A stretch of DNA of 64,000 nucleotides from Actinomadura formosensis NBRC 14204. Its GTDB lineage: Bacteria; Actinomycetota; Actinomycetes; Streptosporangiales; Streptosporangiaceae. Location: NCBI RefSeq assembly GCF_001552155.1, contig NZ_BCQQ01000007.1, forward strand, positions 1 through 64,000, given 5' to 3'. Of this stretch, positions 23,333-31,437 are shown one piece after another (positions within the stretch are counted from its first letter, which is position 1; every line of letters begins with the position of its first letter). A program made the translations under genes and the position numbers. A model generated the notes under the pieces. That model was not told the DNA's origin, made no database searches, and saw nothing but the letters and a program-made list of their open reading frames with translations.

Positions 23333-24319
23333 TCAGGCGCGCTCCGTGCGTCCGGTCTCCGGCTCGGCTCCGGTCCGCGGCTCGGCCTTCGCGCCCTCCT
23401 CGCGGGTGACCTCGATGCGCTCCCTGCGGAGTTCACCGCGCACCGTCTGCTGGTCCTGCACCTGCTCGGTGCGGACGTGGACGCGCTCGACGGGGACGGT
23501 CTCCTTGATGACGACCGGACGCTCCTCGTAGAGGATGATCTCGTGGACGTCCTCGGAGATGGTGATCTTCGGGTCCGGCCGGCCGCCCTCGATGGGCTCG
23601 CGGTCGACCTTGATCTCCTCGTGCGAGACCGGGATCGTCTGCTCGACCATCTCGGTCTCCACGTACTTGCGCACCCGGACGCGGCCGGACTCGTGCCGCT
23701 CGGTGTCGATGCGCATCCGCTCCTCCGAGCGGGTGATCTCGGTCATCGGGGCCTCGGCGTCCTCGCGCGCCGGCTGCGGCGGCGTGGTCTGCCCGCGCCC
23801 CCTCTTGCCGGGACGGACGGCCATCCCGGCGGGACCCGCCGCCCCGGCCGCGGCGGCGGGGCCCGCCGTTCCGGTGGTGCCGGCGGCGCTCTCGGTGCTC
23901 GTGGCGTCCGCGGTGCCGGTCCCGCCCGCCGAGGTCTCGCCCTCCCCGGCCGGCCCGCGTTCGCCGGCCGTCTCGGACCGGCTTTTCTCCTGGCGGCGCC
24001 CGCCCGGGGGACGCACGCCGTAGTGGCGGTAGAGGTCCACGATCTGTGCGTGTGACAGGTGCTCGTCCGCGTTGACGTTCGGAGCGCCCTTGATGGTCTC
24101 CTTGTCGTAGGGGACCTGGAGCGTGTCCCGGCTCTTGTGCGCCCCGGCCAGCGGGACGAAGCTCTCCCGCACTCCGAACCATCCGGTGTGCACGGTCACC
24201 CACTCCGGGGCGCCGGAGTCGTCGTTGAGGTAGACCTGCTTGATCGTGCCGACCTTGGCCCCGCGGGTGTCGGTCACGCTCATGCCCATGAGTTCCCGCA
24301 CCTCTGTCTGCGCCTGCAC
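23333..24319 (-). CDS. PRC-barrel and DUF2382 stress protein
   Basis: A soluble protein of about 328 aa. Residues 1-80 are a PRC-barrel domain (ELMGMSVTDTRGAKVGTIKQ; PEWVTVHTGWFG). A low-complexity Ala/Gly/Thr linker follows (about 130-200), then a DUF2382 domain: SEERMRIDTERHESGRVRVRK (in parts), VEQTIPVSHEEIKVDREPI, and EDVHEIILYEERPVV. DUF2382 proteins are abundant in actinobacteria and are often stress-induced; the exact role is unknown. I chose GTG 24319 (AGGTG six bases upstream); starts further up add residues from AT-richer, non-coding-looking DNA. Confidence 0.82.
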   Translation of the reverse strand: MQAQTEVRELMGMSVTDTRGAKVGTIKQVYLNDDSGAPEWVTVHTGWFGVRESFVPLAGAHKSRDTLQVPYDKETIKGAPNVNADEHLSHAQIVDLYRHYGVRPPGGRRQEKSRSETAGERGPAGEGETSAGGTGTADATSTESAAGTTGTAGPAAAAGAAGPAGMAVRPGKRGRGQTTPPQPAREDAEAPMTEITRSEERMRIDTERHESGRVRVRKYVETEMVEQTIPVSHEEIKVDREPIEGGRPDPKITISEDVHEIILYEERPVVIKETVPVERVHVRTEQVQDQQTVRGELRRERIEVTREEGAKAEPRTGAEPETGRTERA

Positions 24320-24463
24320 GTTGAGCACCTCTGCTTCCGTGAACGCTGCCGGATGGCGAGAAGGTGGGTTGGGAGGAGGGTTCGCCGCACCCACCACTCG
24401 GCAACGGTGTTCAATTTGATCCCGAGTTGCCGGATTACCTCCTGCTTTTCCGTACAAGGATTC

Positions 24464-24487
24464 AATAAACGCGTTTACGCGATTATT
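24464..24487. promoter_or_regulatory. 24-bp inverted repeat upstream of the PRC/DUF2382 gene
   Basis: AATAAACGCG-TTTA-CGCGATTATT: two 10-base arms with one mismatch, centred on TTTA. It lies in an AT-rich island about 145 bases before the chosen start. It looks like a regulator-binding palindrome; the factor is unknown. Confidence 0.45.
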
Positions 24488-24614
24488 GGAAACGATTTAC
24501 CCGCCCCTTGCATCACTCTCCGGGGCGCTCGTCCCCATTTTCTTCACAAATGCCGGCCGGGGCGTTCATCAACGAATGACGCATCCGCTCGCCAGGTGAT
24601 CGTCTCAGCGGCAC

Positions 24615-24650
24615 CCTTGAGGGCGGGACCGTGAGGCCCCGCCCTCAAGG
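24615..24650. terminator. Terminator hairpin after the flavoprotein gene
   Basis: A perfect 13-bp stem CCTTGAGGGCGGG / CCCGCCCTCAAGG with a 10-base loop, about 80 bases downstream of the stop of the minus-strand flavoprotein gene. Confidence 0.7.
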
Positions 24651-24728
24651 AGTTCACCGGCCGGACGTTCATCCGGATGACGGGCCGTGCCCCGTCGATG
24701 GCCGTCGGCACAATTGGCCGCCATCGCG

Positions 24729-25979
24729 TCAGGAATGGGTTCTGTCCGGTTCCATGGCTTCGTTCAGGCGGCCGGTGGGTGTGCGCATGGGCCGGGTCCG
24801 GCGGATTATGTGGTGGGCGATGCGGCGGGCGGCGAAGTCGGCGCCGTGGACGAAGCGCATCACCGGCCCGAAGGTGTGGGCGGCGGCCAGGCCGGCGAAG
24901 TAGAGGCCGGACGAGGAGGACTCGAAGTCGCGGGTGAGGACCGGCGCGCCCACGCGGGTGCTCACGCGGGCGCGCAGGTCCGCCGCGAGCAGGTCGAGAC
25001 GGGCCACATCCGGGACGTAGCCGGTGGCGGCGATGACGTGTTCGGCCTCGGTGACCACGCGGCGGCCGGTGCGGTCGACCGTGGTGAGGGCTATGGCGTC
25101 GCCATCTTCGATGGCCTTCACCAGGTGGTGCCCCGTGGAGACGCGGACGCGGTCGTCCAGGCGGCTGCGGAGCCACCAGGCGCCGGCGGGCGGAAGGGTC
25201 TCGCGGACGATCCGGCGGCGGGTCTCCTCCGGCAGGTGGCGGACGATGCCGGGACGCTCCGCCCACAGCCACGTCCGGTAGCCGGTGCCCAGGCCGGAGC
25301 GCGGACCGCCGAGGAGCCGTTTACGCAGGGGACGCCGCTCTTTGGGGACGACGTTCCAGTCGATTTCGGCCCTGCGGGCGATGAGGTGCGGGTGCGCGCC
25401 CGCGTCGGCGAGGAGCACGGCCGTTTCGAGGGCGGACTGGCCGGCGCCGAGCACGGCGACCTCCTTGCCCGCGAAGACGGTGAGGTCCCGGTGGGCGCTG
25501 CTGTGCGAGACGAGCGAGGACGGCATGCCCGCCAGCTCGCCCGGGACGTGGGCGAACGGCCCGACGCCGACGGCGACGACGACGGTCCGGGTCGCGATGG
25601 TCTCCCCGGTGGAGAGGGTGACCACGTAGCCGCTCGGGCGGGCCCGCTCGACGGTCACGACCTGTGCGTCATCGGTCGCCGGGACGGTCTCGGCGGCGAA
25701 CCAGCGGCCGTACTCGACGAAGGTGTCCAGCGGGATCGGCTGCCCGAGGCGCCAGCCGGGATGGCGGTCGGTGAACCGCATCCCCGGCTGCGGCGATCCC
25801 AGGCTGGACGCGAACGGCTCGGACTTCAGGAACATGCCCACGGGCATGTTGGCATCCCAGAACCGCATCGGCTCGCCGATGATCCGGACGTCGATTCCGA
25901 AGGTGTTCAGGTAGGCGGCGGTGGACAGGCCGTAGGGCCCGGCACCGGCGATCACGACATCGCTGGCCGAGTCGCTCAT
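24729..25979 (-). CDS. FAD/NAD(P)-dependent monooxygenase-like flavoprotein
   Basis: A 416-aa protein with an N-terminal FAD motif DVVIAGAGPYGLSTAAYL (GxGxxG) and a second dinucleotide motif EVAVLGAGQSALETAVLL (about residues 175-190). VIAATGYVPDV is the ATG-type motif of flavin-dependent N-hydroxylating and Baeyer-Villiger monooxygenases. The substrate is unknown. It lies 29 bases after the ATP-grasp gene on the same strand, next to the exopolysaccharide locus, so the two probably work together on a small molecule or a glycan substituent. Confidence 0.83.
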   Translation of the reverse strand: MSDSASDVVIAGAGPYGLSTAAYLNTFGIDVRIIGEPMRFWDANMPVGMFLKSEPFASSLGSPQPGMRFTDRHPGWRLGQPIPLDTFVEYGRWFAAETVPATDDAQVVTVERARPSGYVVTLSTGETIATRTVVVAVGVGPFAHVPGELAGMPSSLVSHSSAHRDLTVFAGKEVAVLGAGQSALETAVLLADAGAHPHLIARRAEIDWNVVPKERRPLRKRLLGGPRSGLGTGYRTWLWAERPGIVRHLPEETRRRIVRETLPPAGAWWLRSRLDDRVRVSTGHHLVKAIEDGDAIALTTVDRTGRRVVTEAEHVIAATGYVPDVARLDLLAADLRARVSTRVGAPVLTRDFESSSSGLYFAGLAAAHTFGPVMRFVHGADFAARRIAHHIIRRTRPMRTPTGRLNEAMEPDRTHS

Positions 25980-26008
25980 GTCTCATTCCCCCGTGGTGAG
26001 TGTGGTTG

Positions 26009-27238
26009 TCATCTGGTGCGGAGTCGCTCGACCGCGCGGAGCACGCTCCGCCGCCCCATCGCGAGGAAGGGCGGCAGGTCGTCCCCGGCGTACCAAGCGA
26101 ATTCGTCGGCCTCGCGCAGCGGGCGGAGCGTTCCCGCGCGCAGCGGCCGTCTGGCCGACTGCTGGAGGTAGTGGTTCTCCACCAGCAGGGTCCGGCCGAA
26201 CGCCGGGCGCGCGTCCGGCACGCGGCGGCCGGACTGGTCGAGGTGCAGGACGCGCGCCAGGTCGAGCCCGTCGCGGTCGGTGAACAGCCGGAACTGCGCG
26301 CCGAGCCGCGGGTTGAAGTCGAGCAGGTGGTAGGCGCCGTCCGCGTCGAGCCGGAAGTCGAGGTCGAGGACGCCGCGGTAGCCGAGCAGCCGGACGATCC
26401 GGACCGCGAGCCGTTCCAGTTCGGGGTTCGCGACCCACTTCCCGATGACCGTGTGCCCGGCCTGCGGCGGGTGCGCGAGGTGCTTGCGGCCGGTCCCGCC
26501 GAACAGGTAGCCGAGGTCGGCGTCGAAGTAGCCGTGGAAGAACCAGTCGCCGCCGCCCGGCGGGATGCGGCGCTGCAGCAGCAGCGGGCCGGCGTCGCCG
26601 TCCGGGACGCCGTCCGGGTCGCGGGTGGCGGCGAACAGCCGGTGCAGTTCGTCGGGCGTCCGGACGAACGTGGTGCTGCGCATCCCGCGGCGGAGCCGCC
26701 AGGGCCGCGCCCACTTGGCGATCAGCGGCAGGCCGAGCTCCTCGGCGGCCTTGTCGACCTCGGCGGCGGACGTCGGCGTCCGGCTCGGCGGGCACACGAT
26801 GCCGTGCTCCTCGCACGCGTCCCGCAGCAGGGACTTGTCGGCCACCCGGCGCGGGACGTCCGGGTCCTGCCGGGGGAAGACGAAGTGGGGCCGCAGCGCG
26901 CCGGCGTGCTCGGCGATGAAGATCGCCCCGGCGTCGTCCATCGGGACGAGCAGGGCGGGGCGGCCGATGCGCTCGCCGATCGCCCGCAGCCGGCCCGCCA
27001 GTTCGGCCGGTTGCCCGGCGGGCGGCGCCCACGGGTGCCCGCGGTACAGGTAGCGGGAGCGGGACGCGGGGTTGGCGCGCCCCTCCATGATCGCGTGGAC
27101 GGGTACTCCGGCGCGGCCGAGGCTCCTGATCGCCGCGAGCGTCCCGTGGTGGAAGAGGTTGCGATCGGTGCGCAGCAGCAGGGCGGGCAGGCCGGGATCG
27201 AGGCGCGTCCCGGCCGGGGTCAGGGTAGTGGAGGCCAC
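26009..27238 (-). CDS. ATP-grasp carboxylate-amine ligase-like protein
   Basis: A 409-aa protein of the ATP-grasp fold. An N-terminal pre-ATP domain (PALLLRTDRNLFHHGTLAAI, then RPALLVPMDDAGAIFIAEHA) is followed by DKSLLRDACEEHGIVCPPS, LPLIAKWARPW (ATP lysine), and the metal/phosphate region VLDLDFRLDADGAYHLLDFNPR. DLDF...DFNPR is the typical catalytic ending. Such enzymes couple a carboxylate to an amine with ATP; the partners are unknown. I chose GTG 27238 (GGGTGA just upstream); longer in-frame starts enter an AT-rich divergent promoter region. It is co-oriented with the flavoprotein gene. Confidence 0.8.
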   Translation of the reverse strand: MASTTLTPAGTRLDPGLPALLLRTDRNLFHHGTLAAIRSLGRAGVPVHAIMEGRANPASRSRYLYRGHPWAPPAGQPAELAGRLRAIGERIGRPALLVPMDDAGAIFIAEHAGALRPHFVFPRQDPDVPRRVADKSLLRDACEEHGIVCPPSRTPTSAAEVDKAAEELGLPLIAKWARPWRLRRGMRSTTFVRTPDELHRLFAATRDPDGVPDGDAGPLLLQRRIPPGGGDWFFHGYFDADLGYLFGGTGRKHLAHPPQAGHTVIGKWVANPELERLAVRIVRLLGYRGVLDLDFRLDADGAYHLLDFNPRLGAQFRLFTDRDGLDLARVLHLDQSGRRVPDARPAFGRTLLVENHYLQQSARRPLRAGTLRPLREADEFAWYAGDDLPPFLAMGRRSVLRAVERLRTR

Positions 27239-27354
27239 GGGTTCACCCGCATTCCCAAGGATTGTGGCGCACGAAAACCTTCCTAACGTAAATTCTGTAC
27301 TCGCTTCGTCCATACGGCTTTTTCGCAACGGACGTCCCAGGGCATACAATACGC

Positions 27355-28566
27355 ATGCGAGGTGCGGAGATCCATTCCATTGGACGGTCATTCGAAACCC
27401 GAAAGAAAAAGCTGTTTCGATTCCGTCCGATATCCCCTGTTCCGGCCGCATTCACCGTGCTGGTCCTGCTGGTGGCGTTCACGGCGGCCATCTGGACGCG
27501 CTCCCCATCGGTCCAACGAGCTTCGACATATGTGCCGTTGGGGGCGTTTCTGGGGTCGGGAGAGGAGGGGGTGGCCCGGATCGGCGCGTTCCAGCGCTGG
27601 CTCGGCTCCACGGTGACGGTCGGCCACACCTACCTGCCCGGCGACGACTGGAGCGGGATCCGGGGACCGCGGGACATGCTCGTGCCGTGGGCGCGCTGGA
27701 AGGCGGCCGACCCGCGAAGACTGCTGGTCCTCAACGTCCCGATGATGGCGCCGAACGAGACGCCGATCCCGGTGCCGGCGCTGTCCTCGCTGCTGCGCGG
27801 CGGCGCGGCGGGCGCGTTCGACGGCGACTACCGCACGCTGTCGCGGCGCCTGGTGTCCCTCGGCGCGGGTGACACGATCATCGTCCTCGGCTGGGAGATG
27901 AACGGGGACGTCTACGGCGGCCGGTGCGCGCCGAATCCCGGCGCGTGGAAGGCGTACTGGCGGCGGATCGTCACCGTCATGCGCTCGGTGCCGGGCGCGC
28001 GTTACCGTTTCGATTTCGCGCCGAGCCGGGGGCTGGACGTGATCCCGTGGACGGAGTGCTATCCGGGTGACGACGTCGTCGACATCATCGGGACCGACAG
28101 CTACGACCAGCCCGAGGGCAAGTCGTTCGCGGATTTCGTGGACGAGCCGTACGGGCTGCGCGCGCAGGCCGATTTCGCCGCCGCGCACGGCAAGCCGATC
28201 TCGTTTCCGGAATGGGGTCTGTTCCGCAATTCCGACAACCCCGATTTTGTGCGGGGAATGCACGACTGGATGATGTCGCACCATGTCGTGTACCAGACGG
28301 TCACCGACTACTGCCCGCACGGCGTCTGGTCGTGCGGCGCGAACCCGCGGTCGTCCGCCGCCTACCAGGAGCTGTTCGGCGGGGTGACGGCGCCGCGGCC
28401 GATGAGCGGGCCGTACCCGCCGGGGCCGTCCCCGGCGGGTACGAGAGCGGCGTGGGCGAGCCCGCCGGCCACCGTCCGCGAGCCGGCCGGGACCTCCTCG
28501 GCCGCGCGTCCGGCCACCTCGCGGGTGACGGCCGCGAGCAGCGCCACCGTCCCGGACACGTCGTAG
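27355..28566 (+). CDS. GH26-like secreted/anchored glycoside hydrolase
   Basis: A 403-aa protein with one N-terminal membrane segment (VPAAFTVLVLLVAFTAAIW, about residues 29-47), so it is anchored or secreted. The extracellular domain resembles GH26 (mannanase-type) enzymes: LGWEMNGDVYGG supplies the acid/base glutamate and ISFPEWGLF the nucleophile glutamate. The GH26 fold should end near SSAAYQELFGG (about residue 336). The last 65 residues are low-complexity and lie over the 3' end of the convergent glycosyltransferase gene. It probably trims or processes the polysaccharide made by the surrounding locus. Confidence 0.8.
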   Translation: MRGAEIHSIGRSFETRKKKLFRFRPISPVPAAFTVLVLLVAFTAAIWTRSPSVQRASTYVPLGAFLGSGEEGVARIGAFQRWLGSTVTVGHTYLPGDDWSGIRGPRDMLVPWARWKAADPRRLLVLNVPMMAPNETPIPVPALSSLLRGGAAGAFDGDYRTLSRRLVSLGAGDTIIVLGWEMNGDVYGGRCAPNPGAWKAYWRRIVTVMRSVPGARYRFDFAPSRGLDVIPWTECYPGDDVVDIIGTDSYDQPEGKSFADFVDEPYGLRAQADFAAAHGKPISFPEWGLFRNSDNPDFVRGMHDWMMSHHVVYQTVTDYCPHGVWSCGANPRSSAAYQELFGGVTAPRPMSGPYPPGPSPAGTRAAWASPPATVREPAGTSSAARPATSRVTAASSATVPDTS

Positions 28567-29618
28567 TCGGCCGCCGCCGCGGCGGCCGCGCGTCCCTCCC
28601 GCTCGGCGATGCCGGGGCAGCGGAGCCGCGTGGCGATCTCCTCGGCGAGCGCGGCGGGATCCTCGACCGGCACCAGCGCCCCGAGCCCCGGCCGGACGAT
28701 CTCCGAGATGCCGGGAACGTCCGTCCCGACGATGGGGCGCCCCATCGCGAGCGCCTCCAGCGCGGTCAGCGGCAGCCCCTCCCACCGGGACGGCAGGACG
28801 AGGAGGTTGGACGCCGCGAGCCAGTCGCGCGGGTCCGCCACCGCCGGGACGAACCGGACACCGGGCACCCGTTCGCGCCGCAGCCGCTCCAGGTCCTCGC
28901 CGTCCCCGACGATCGCGAGCAGCGCCGAAGGGCACCGCGCGGTGACGGCCGGCCACGCCGCGAGCAGCACGTCCTGCGCCTTCTGCCGGGTCAGCCGCCC
29001 GATGCAGACGGCGAGCGGAACGTCGGCGGCCAGTTCGAGCCGGGCGCGCGCGGCGAGCCGGGCGGTGCCGTCGGCGGGCGTGAACCTGCGGCGGTCCACG
29101 CCGTTGCGGACGAGCCGGTAGGCGCCCTGCACGTCCGCCGCCATGCCCTCGCTCAACTCGCCCGCGCCGACGCAGATCAGCGCGTCGCTCCAGCGCGCGG
29201 CGAGCCGTTCCCAGCGGCGGCTGAGGGCCTCCTGCCGTCCGGTGGCGGCGAGCCAGGACCAGCCGTGCGGCTGGAACAGCGTGGGCGTGCCGCGCGGGCG
29301 ACGCAGCAGCCGCCCGGCCAGGCCCGCCTTCGCCGAGTGCAGGTGCACGACGTCGGGGGCGAACGTGCGGACCAGGCGGCGGAGGCTGAGCGACTCCGGC
29401 AGGGTCGCGAGGCCGGGGGCGCGGCCGGCGGCCCAGCTCAGCCAGGGCACGCCCGCGGCCATGCACCGCTCGGGCAGATCGCCGCCCGGCGGGCAGGCCA
29501 CCGCCACGTCCCAGCCGCGCCGGCGCTGGTCACCGGCCGCCTGCCCGACGTAGACGGCGACGCCGCCGCCGTTCGGCTGGCTGACGTGCAGGACGCGCAG
29601 CGCCCCCGGCTCAGCCAT
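28362..29618 (-). CDS. GT4-type glycosyltransferase
   Basis: A 418-aa cytosolic GT-B enzyme. The N-terminal domain begins LRVLHVSQPNGGGVAVYVGQ (glycine-rich acceptor loop). The C-terminal nucleotide-sugar domain has CIGRLTRQKAQDVLLAAW and the EX7E region RWEGLPLTALEALAMGRPIV. It adds one sugar in assembly of the repeat unit. It is the last gene of the exopolysaccharide operon and overlaps the convergent GH26-like gene by 205 bases at the 3' end. Its start overlaps the preceding gene by eight bases. Confidence 0.88.
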   Translation of the reverse strand: MAEPGALRVLHVSQPNGGGVAVYVGQAAGDQRRRGWDVAVACPPGGDLPERCMAAGVPWLSWAAGRAPGLATLPESLSLRRLVRTFAPDVVHLHSAKAGLAGRLLRRPRGTPTLFQPHGWSWLAATGRQEALSRRWERLAARWSDALICVGAGELSEGMAADVQGAYRLVRNGVDRRRFTPADGTARLAARARLELAADVPLAVCIGRLTRQKAQDVLLAAWPAVTARCPSALLAIVGDGEDLERLRRERVPGVRFVPAVADPRDWLAASNLLVLPSRWEGLPLTALEALAMGRPIVGTDVPGISEIVRPGLGALVPVEDPAALAEEIATRLRCPGIAEREGRAAAAAAADYDVSGTVALLAAVTREVAGRAAEEVPAGSRTVAGGLAHAALVPAGDGPGGYGPLIGRGAVTPPNSSW

Positions 29619-30729
29619 GCTCCACCTCCCCGGGGTGCCGCCGGACCGCCAGATACCCCCGGGTGCGGGCGAGGCCGGCGAACGCCGCCGCCGACGCGGA
29701 CCGACCGAGGATGAGCCGCTGGTTCCGCACGACGTCGGGCCGCCACTTGTACTTGTACGGCTCGTCGCCGCGCAGCAGGCTGACGCCGAGGCGGTAGTAG
29801 TCCCGCGCGAGCGCGAGGTCCTCGCGCAGCATCATGAGCGAGACGTCCACGCAGGCGCGCAGTTCCGGGACCGCCCCGTACAGGTAGGCGCCGACGTGGC
29901 GGTGGCCGATGAGCACGAGGTCGGCGGCGACGAGCCGGCCGTCCCACCGGTACTGCAGGACGGCGGCGCGCCCGTCGCGGACCATCCCGCTCACCGCCTC
30001 GGCCAGGTGCCGGCGGAACCGCTCGCGCCTGTGCTCGGGGTTGATCGGGCGGCCCTGCCACTGGAGCGTGTGCAGGTCGAGCAGCTTGTGGACGGCCTCC
30101 GCCGCGCCCTCCGCCGGGGCACGTTCCACGGTGATGCCGCGAACGTCGATCTTGCGGAGTTTCGCGCGCGTCTTCCCGGCGGTGCGGCGCGGCAGCCGGC
30201 CGAGGACGTCGTCGATCCCGGTGGCGGTCAGTTCGAGGCACACCGACGACGGCGTCTGCCATGTCCGGCGCGGCCACTGCGCGGCGACCAGGTGCGCCAC
30301 CGACCCGGGCCGGACCTCGCGCAGGTCGATCGCGCATCCTCCGCACTCCTCCAGCAGGGCCCGGGTGAGGTGCCGGACGGCCCCGTCCGCGTATGCGGGG
30401 TCGAGGAGGAAGTCGGTGAAGTCGCTCTGCTCCCCGCCCAGCGGAACCAGCACCGGGAACCCGTAGCAGGTGCCCGCCATCAGCGGCGCCGCCGCGACGA
30501 GCCGCCCCCGGTACCGGACGAGGACGAGCCGGAGCCGCCCGCGCCCGCCGTAGCAGCCCCACCAGGAGCTCAGCCACTCGTGCGTCTGGAACGGCGTCGC
30601 GGCCGGGCTGCGGTCGTACAGGTCGCGCAGTTCGCCGGCGACCCCGGCGAGCGCCTGCTCCTCCCGGTGAACCTCGGCCGACCATTCGGCGGCCGGGGCG
30701 GCGAGCCGGACGGACGTGAGCGCGGTCAT
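29611..30729 (-). CDS. CelD/BcsL-family (GNAT-fold) acyltransferase
   Basis: A 372-aa protein. TPFQTHEWLSSWWGCYGGRG and LVLVRYRGRLVAAAPLM are characteristic of the CelD/BcsL (FemAB-like) family. LRKIDVRGITVERAPAE and VLQYRWDGRLVAADLVLIG form the second GNAT half, and YYRLGVSLLRGDEPYKYKW is the conserved ending. Proteins of this type occur in exopolysaccharide and cellulose loci and are presumed to acylate the glycan or transfer an amino acid. The start ATG 30729 overlaps the stop of the Wzz-like gene (ATGA). Confidence 0.82.
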   Translation of the reverse strand: MTALTSVRLAAPAAEWSAEVHREEQALAGVAGELRDLYDRSPAATPFQTHEWLSSWWGCYGGRGRLRLVLVRYRGRLVAAAPLMAGTCYGFPVLVPLGGEQSDFTDFLLDPAYADGAVRHLTRALLEECGGCAIDLREVRPGSVAHLVAAQWPRRTWQTPSSVCLELTATGIDDVLGRLPRRTAGKTRAKLRKIDVRGITVERAPAEGAAEAVHKLLDLHTLQWQGRPINPEHRRERFRRHLAEAVSGMVRDGRAAVLQYRWDGRLVAADLVLIGHRHVGAYLYGAVPELRACVDVSLMMLREDLALARDYYRLGVSLLRGDEPYKYKWRPDVVRNQRLILGRSASAAAFAGLARTRGYLAVRRHPGEVEHG

Positions 30730-31427
30730 GGCCTCACCTCCACCCGATCGACGCGCTCCAGCGCGGGTTGCGGCTCCGGCGCGGGTTCCGGTACGGGCGC
30801 GTGGCCGGCGGCGTCGCGGCCGGGCGTGCCGCCGCGGCCCCGGCGGCCGCTCACGAGGGCGGCGCCGAGCCCGGCGAGCAGGATCCCGGACGCGGTCCCG
30901 ACGGCGACGTCCAGCACCAGGTTCGGCGACGACGGCGTGGCGGGCGGCTCGGCGAGGTTCATCAGCGCGACGCGGACGCCGGTGTCGGGGCGGCGCGCCG
31001 TCCCGTACTGGACGAGCGCGTCGGCGGCGGCGTTGGCGTACGCGGCGGCGTCGGCGGGCGTCCGGGCGCTGCCGGTGATCCGGATCAGCGGCGTGTCCGG
31101 CGAGGTGGACGCCTGGACGTGCTTGCGGATGGCGCCGGCCGGGGTCCTCGGCAGCGGGAGCGAGGAGTATTCGAGGGTCTCCGGCAGCGGAGCGAGCCGC
31201 CCGAACACCTGCGCGAAGCTGACCGCCGCCGGGCCCGACTGGTCGCTGCCGCCGTTCACGACGAGGACGTACGCGGTCGCGGTGTAGGTGGCGGGCGCGA
31301 GCAGGGTGTATCCGAGCCCGCCGAGGGACCCGGTGAGGACCAGCACGACGACCAGGCCGAACCGCCACAGGAACGTGATCAGCGACCTGCGCGGGCGCCG
31401 GACGTTGGCATCACCTTGCGGCATCAT
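30726..31427 (-). CDS. Wzz-like polysaccharide chain-length/co-polymerase protein
   Basis: A 233-aa membrane protein with the Wzz/BY-kinase-adaptor layout. The first transmembrane helix is at about 18-44 (ITFLWRFGLVVVLVLTGSLG). The extracytoplasmic region has ATYTATAYVLVV and SARTPADAAAYANAAADALV. The second helix is at about 167-188, followed by a proline-rich cytosolic tail. It lacks a Walker kinase domain. Family members set chain length during polymerisation. It lies between two glycan enzymes in the coupled operon. Confidence 0.8.
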   Translation of the reverse strand: MMPQGDANVRRPRRSLITFLWRFGLVVVLVLTGSLGGLGYTLLAPATYTATAYVLVVNGGSDQSGPAAVSFAQVFGRLAPLPETLEYSSLPLPRTPAGAIRKHVQASTSPDTPLIRITGSARTPADAAAYANAAADALVQYGTARRPDTGVRVALMNLAEPPATPSSPNLVLDVAVGTASGILLAGLGAALVSGRRGRGGTPGRDAAGHAPVPEPAPEPQPALERVDRVEVRP

Positions 31428-31437
31428 GAGCCCTTTC

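Larger units (their letters stand above)
24320..24728. other. 409-bp intergenic region
   Basis: No gene is supported. The right part holds the terminator at 24615. The middle (about 24410-24500) is markedly AT-richer than the surroundings and contains a 24-bp inverted repeat at 24464. This part is the probable promoter region of the PRC/DUF2382 gene. Confidence 0.6.

Noticed and set aside
27239..27451. N-terminal extension of the ATP-grasp gene beyond 27238
   Set aside because: It enters the AT-rich divergent promoter region and the start of the GH26-like gene; the residues do not look like family sequence.
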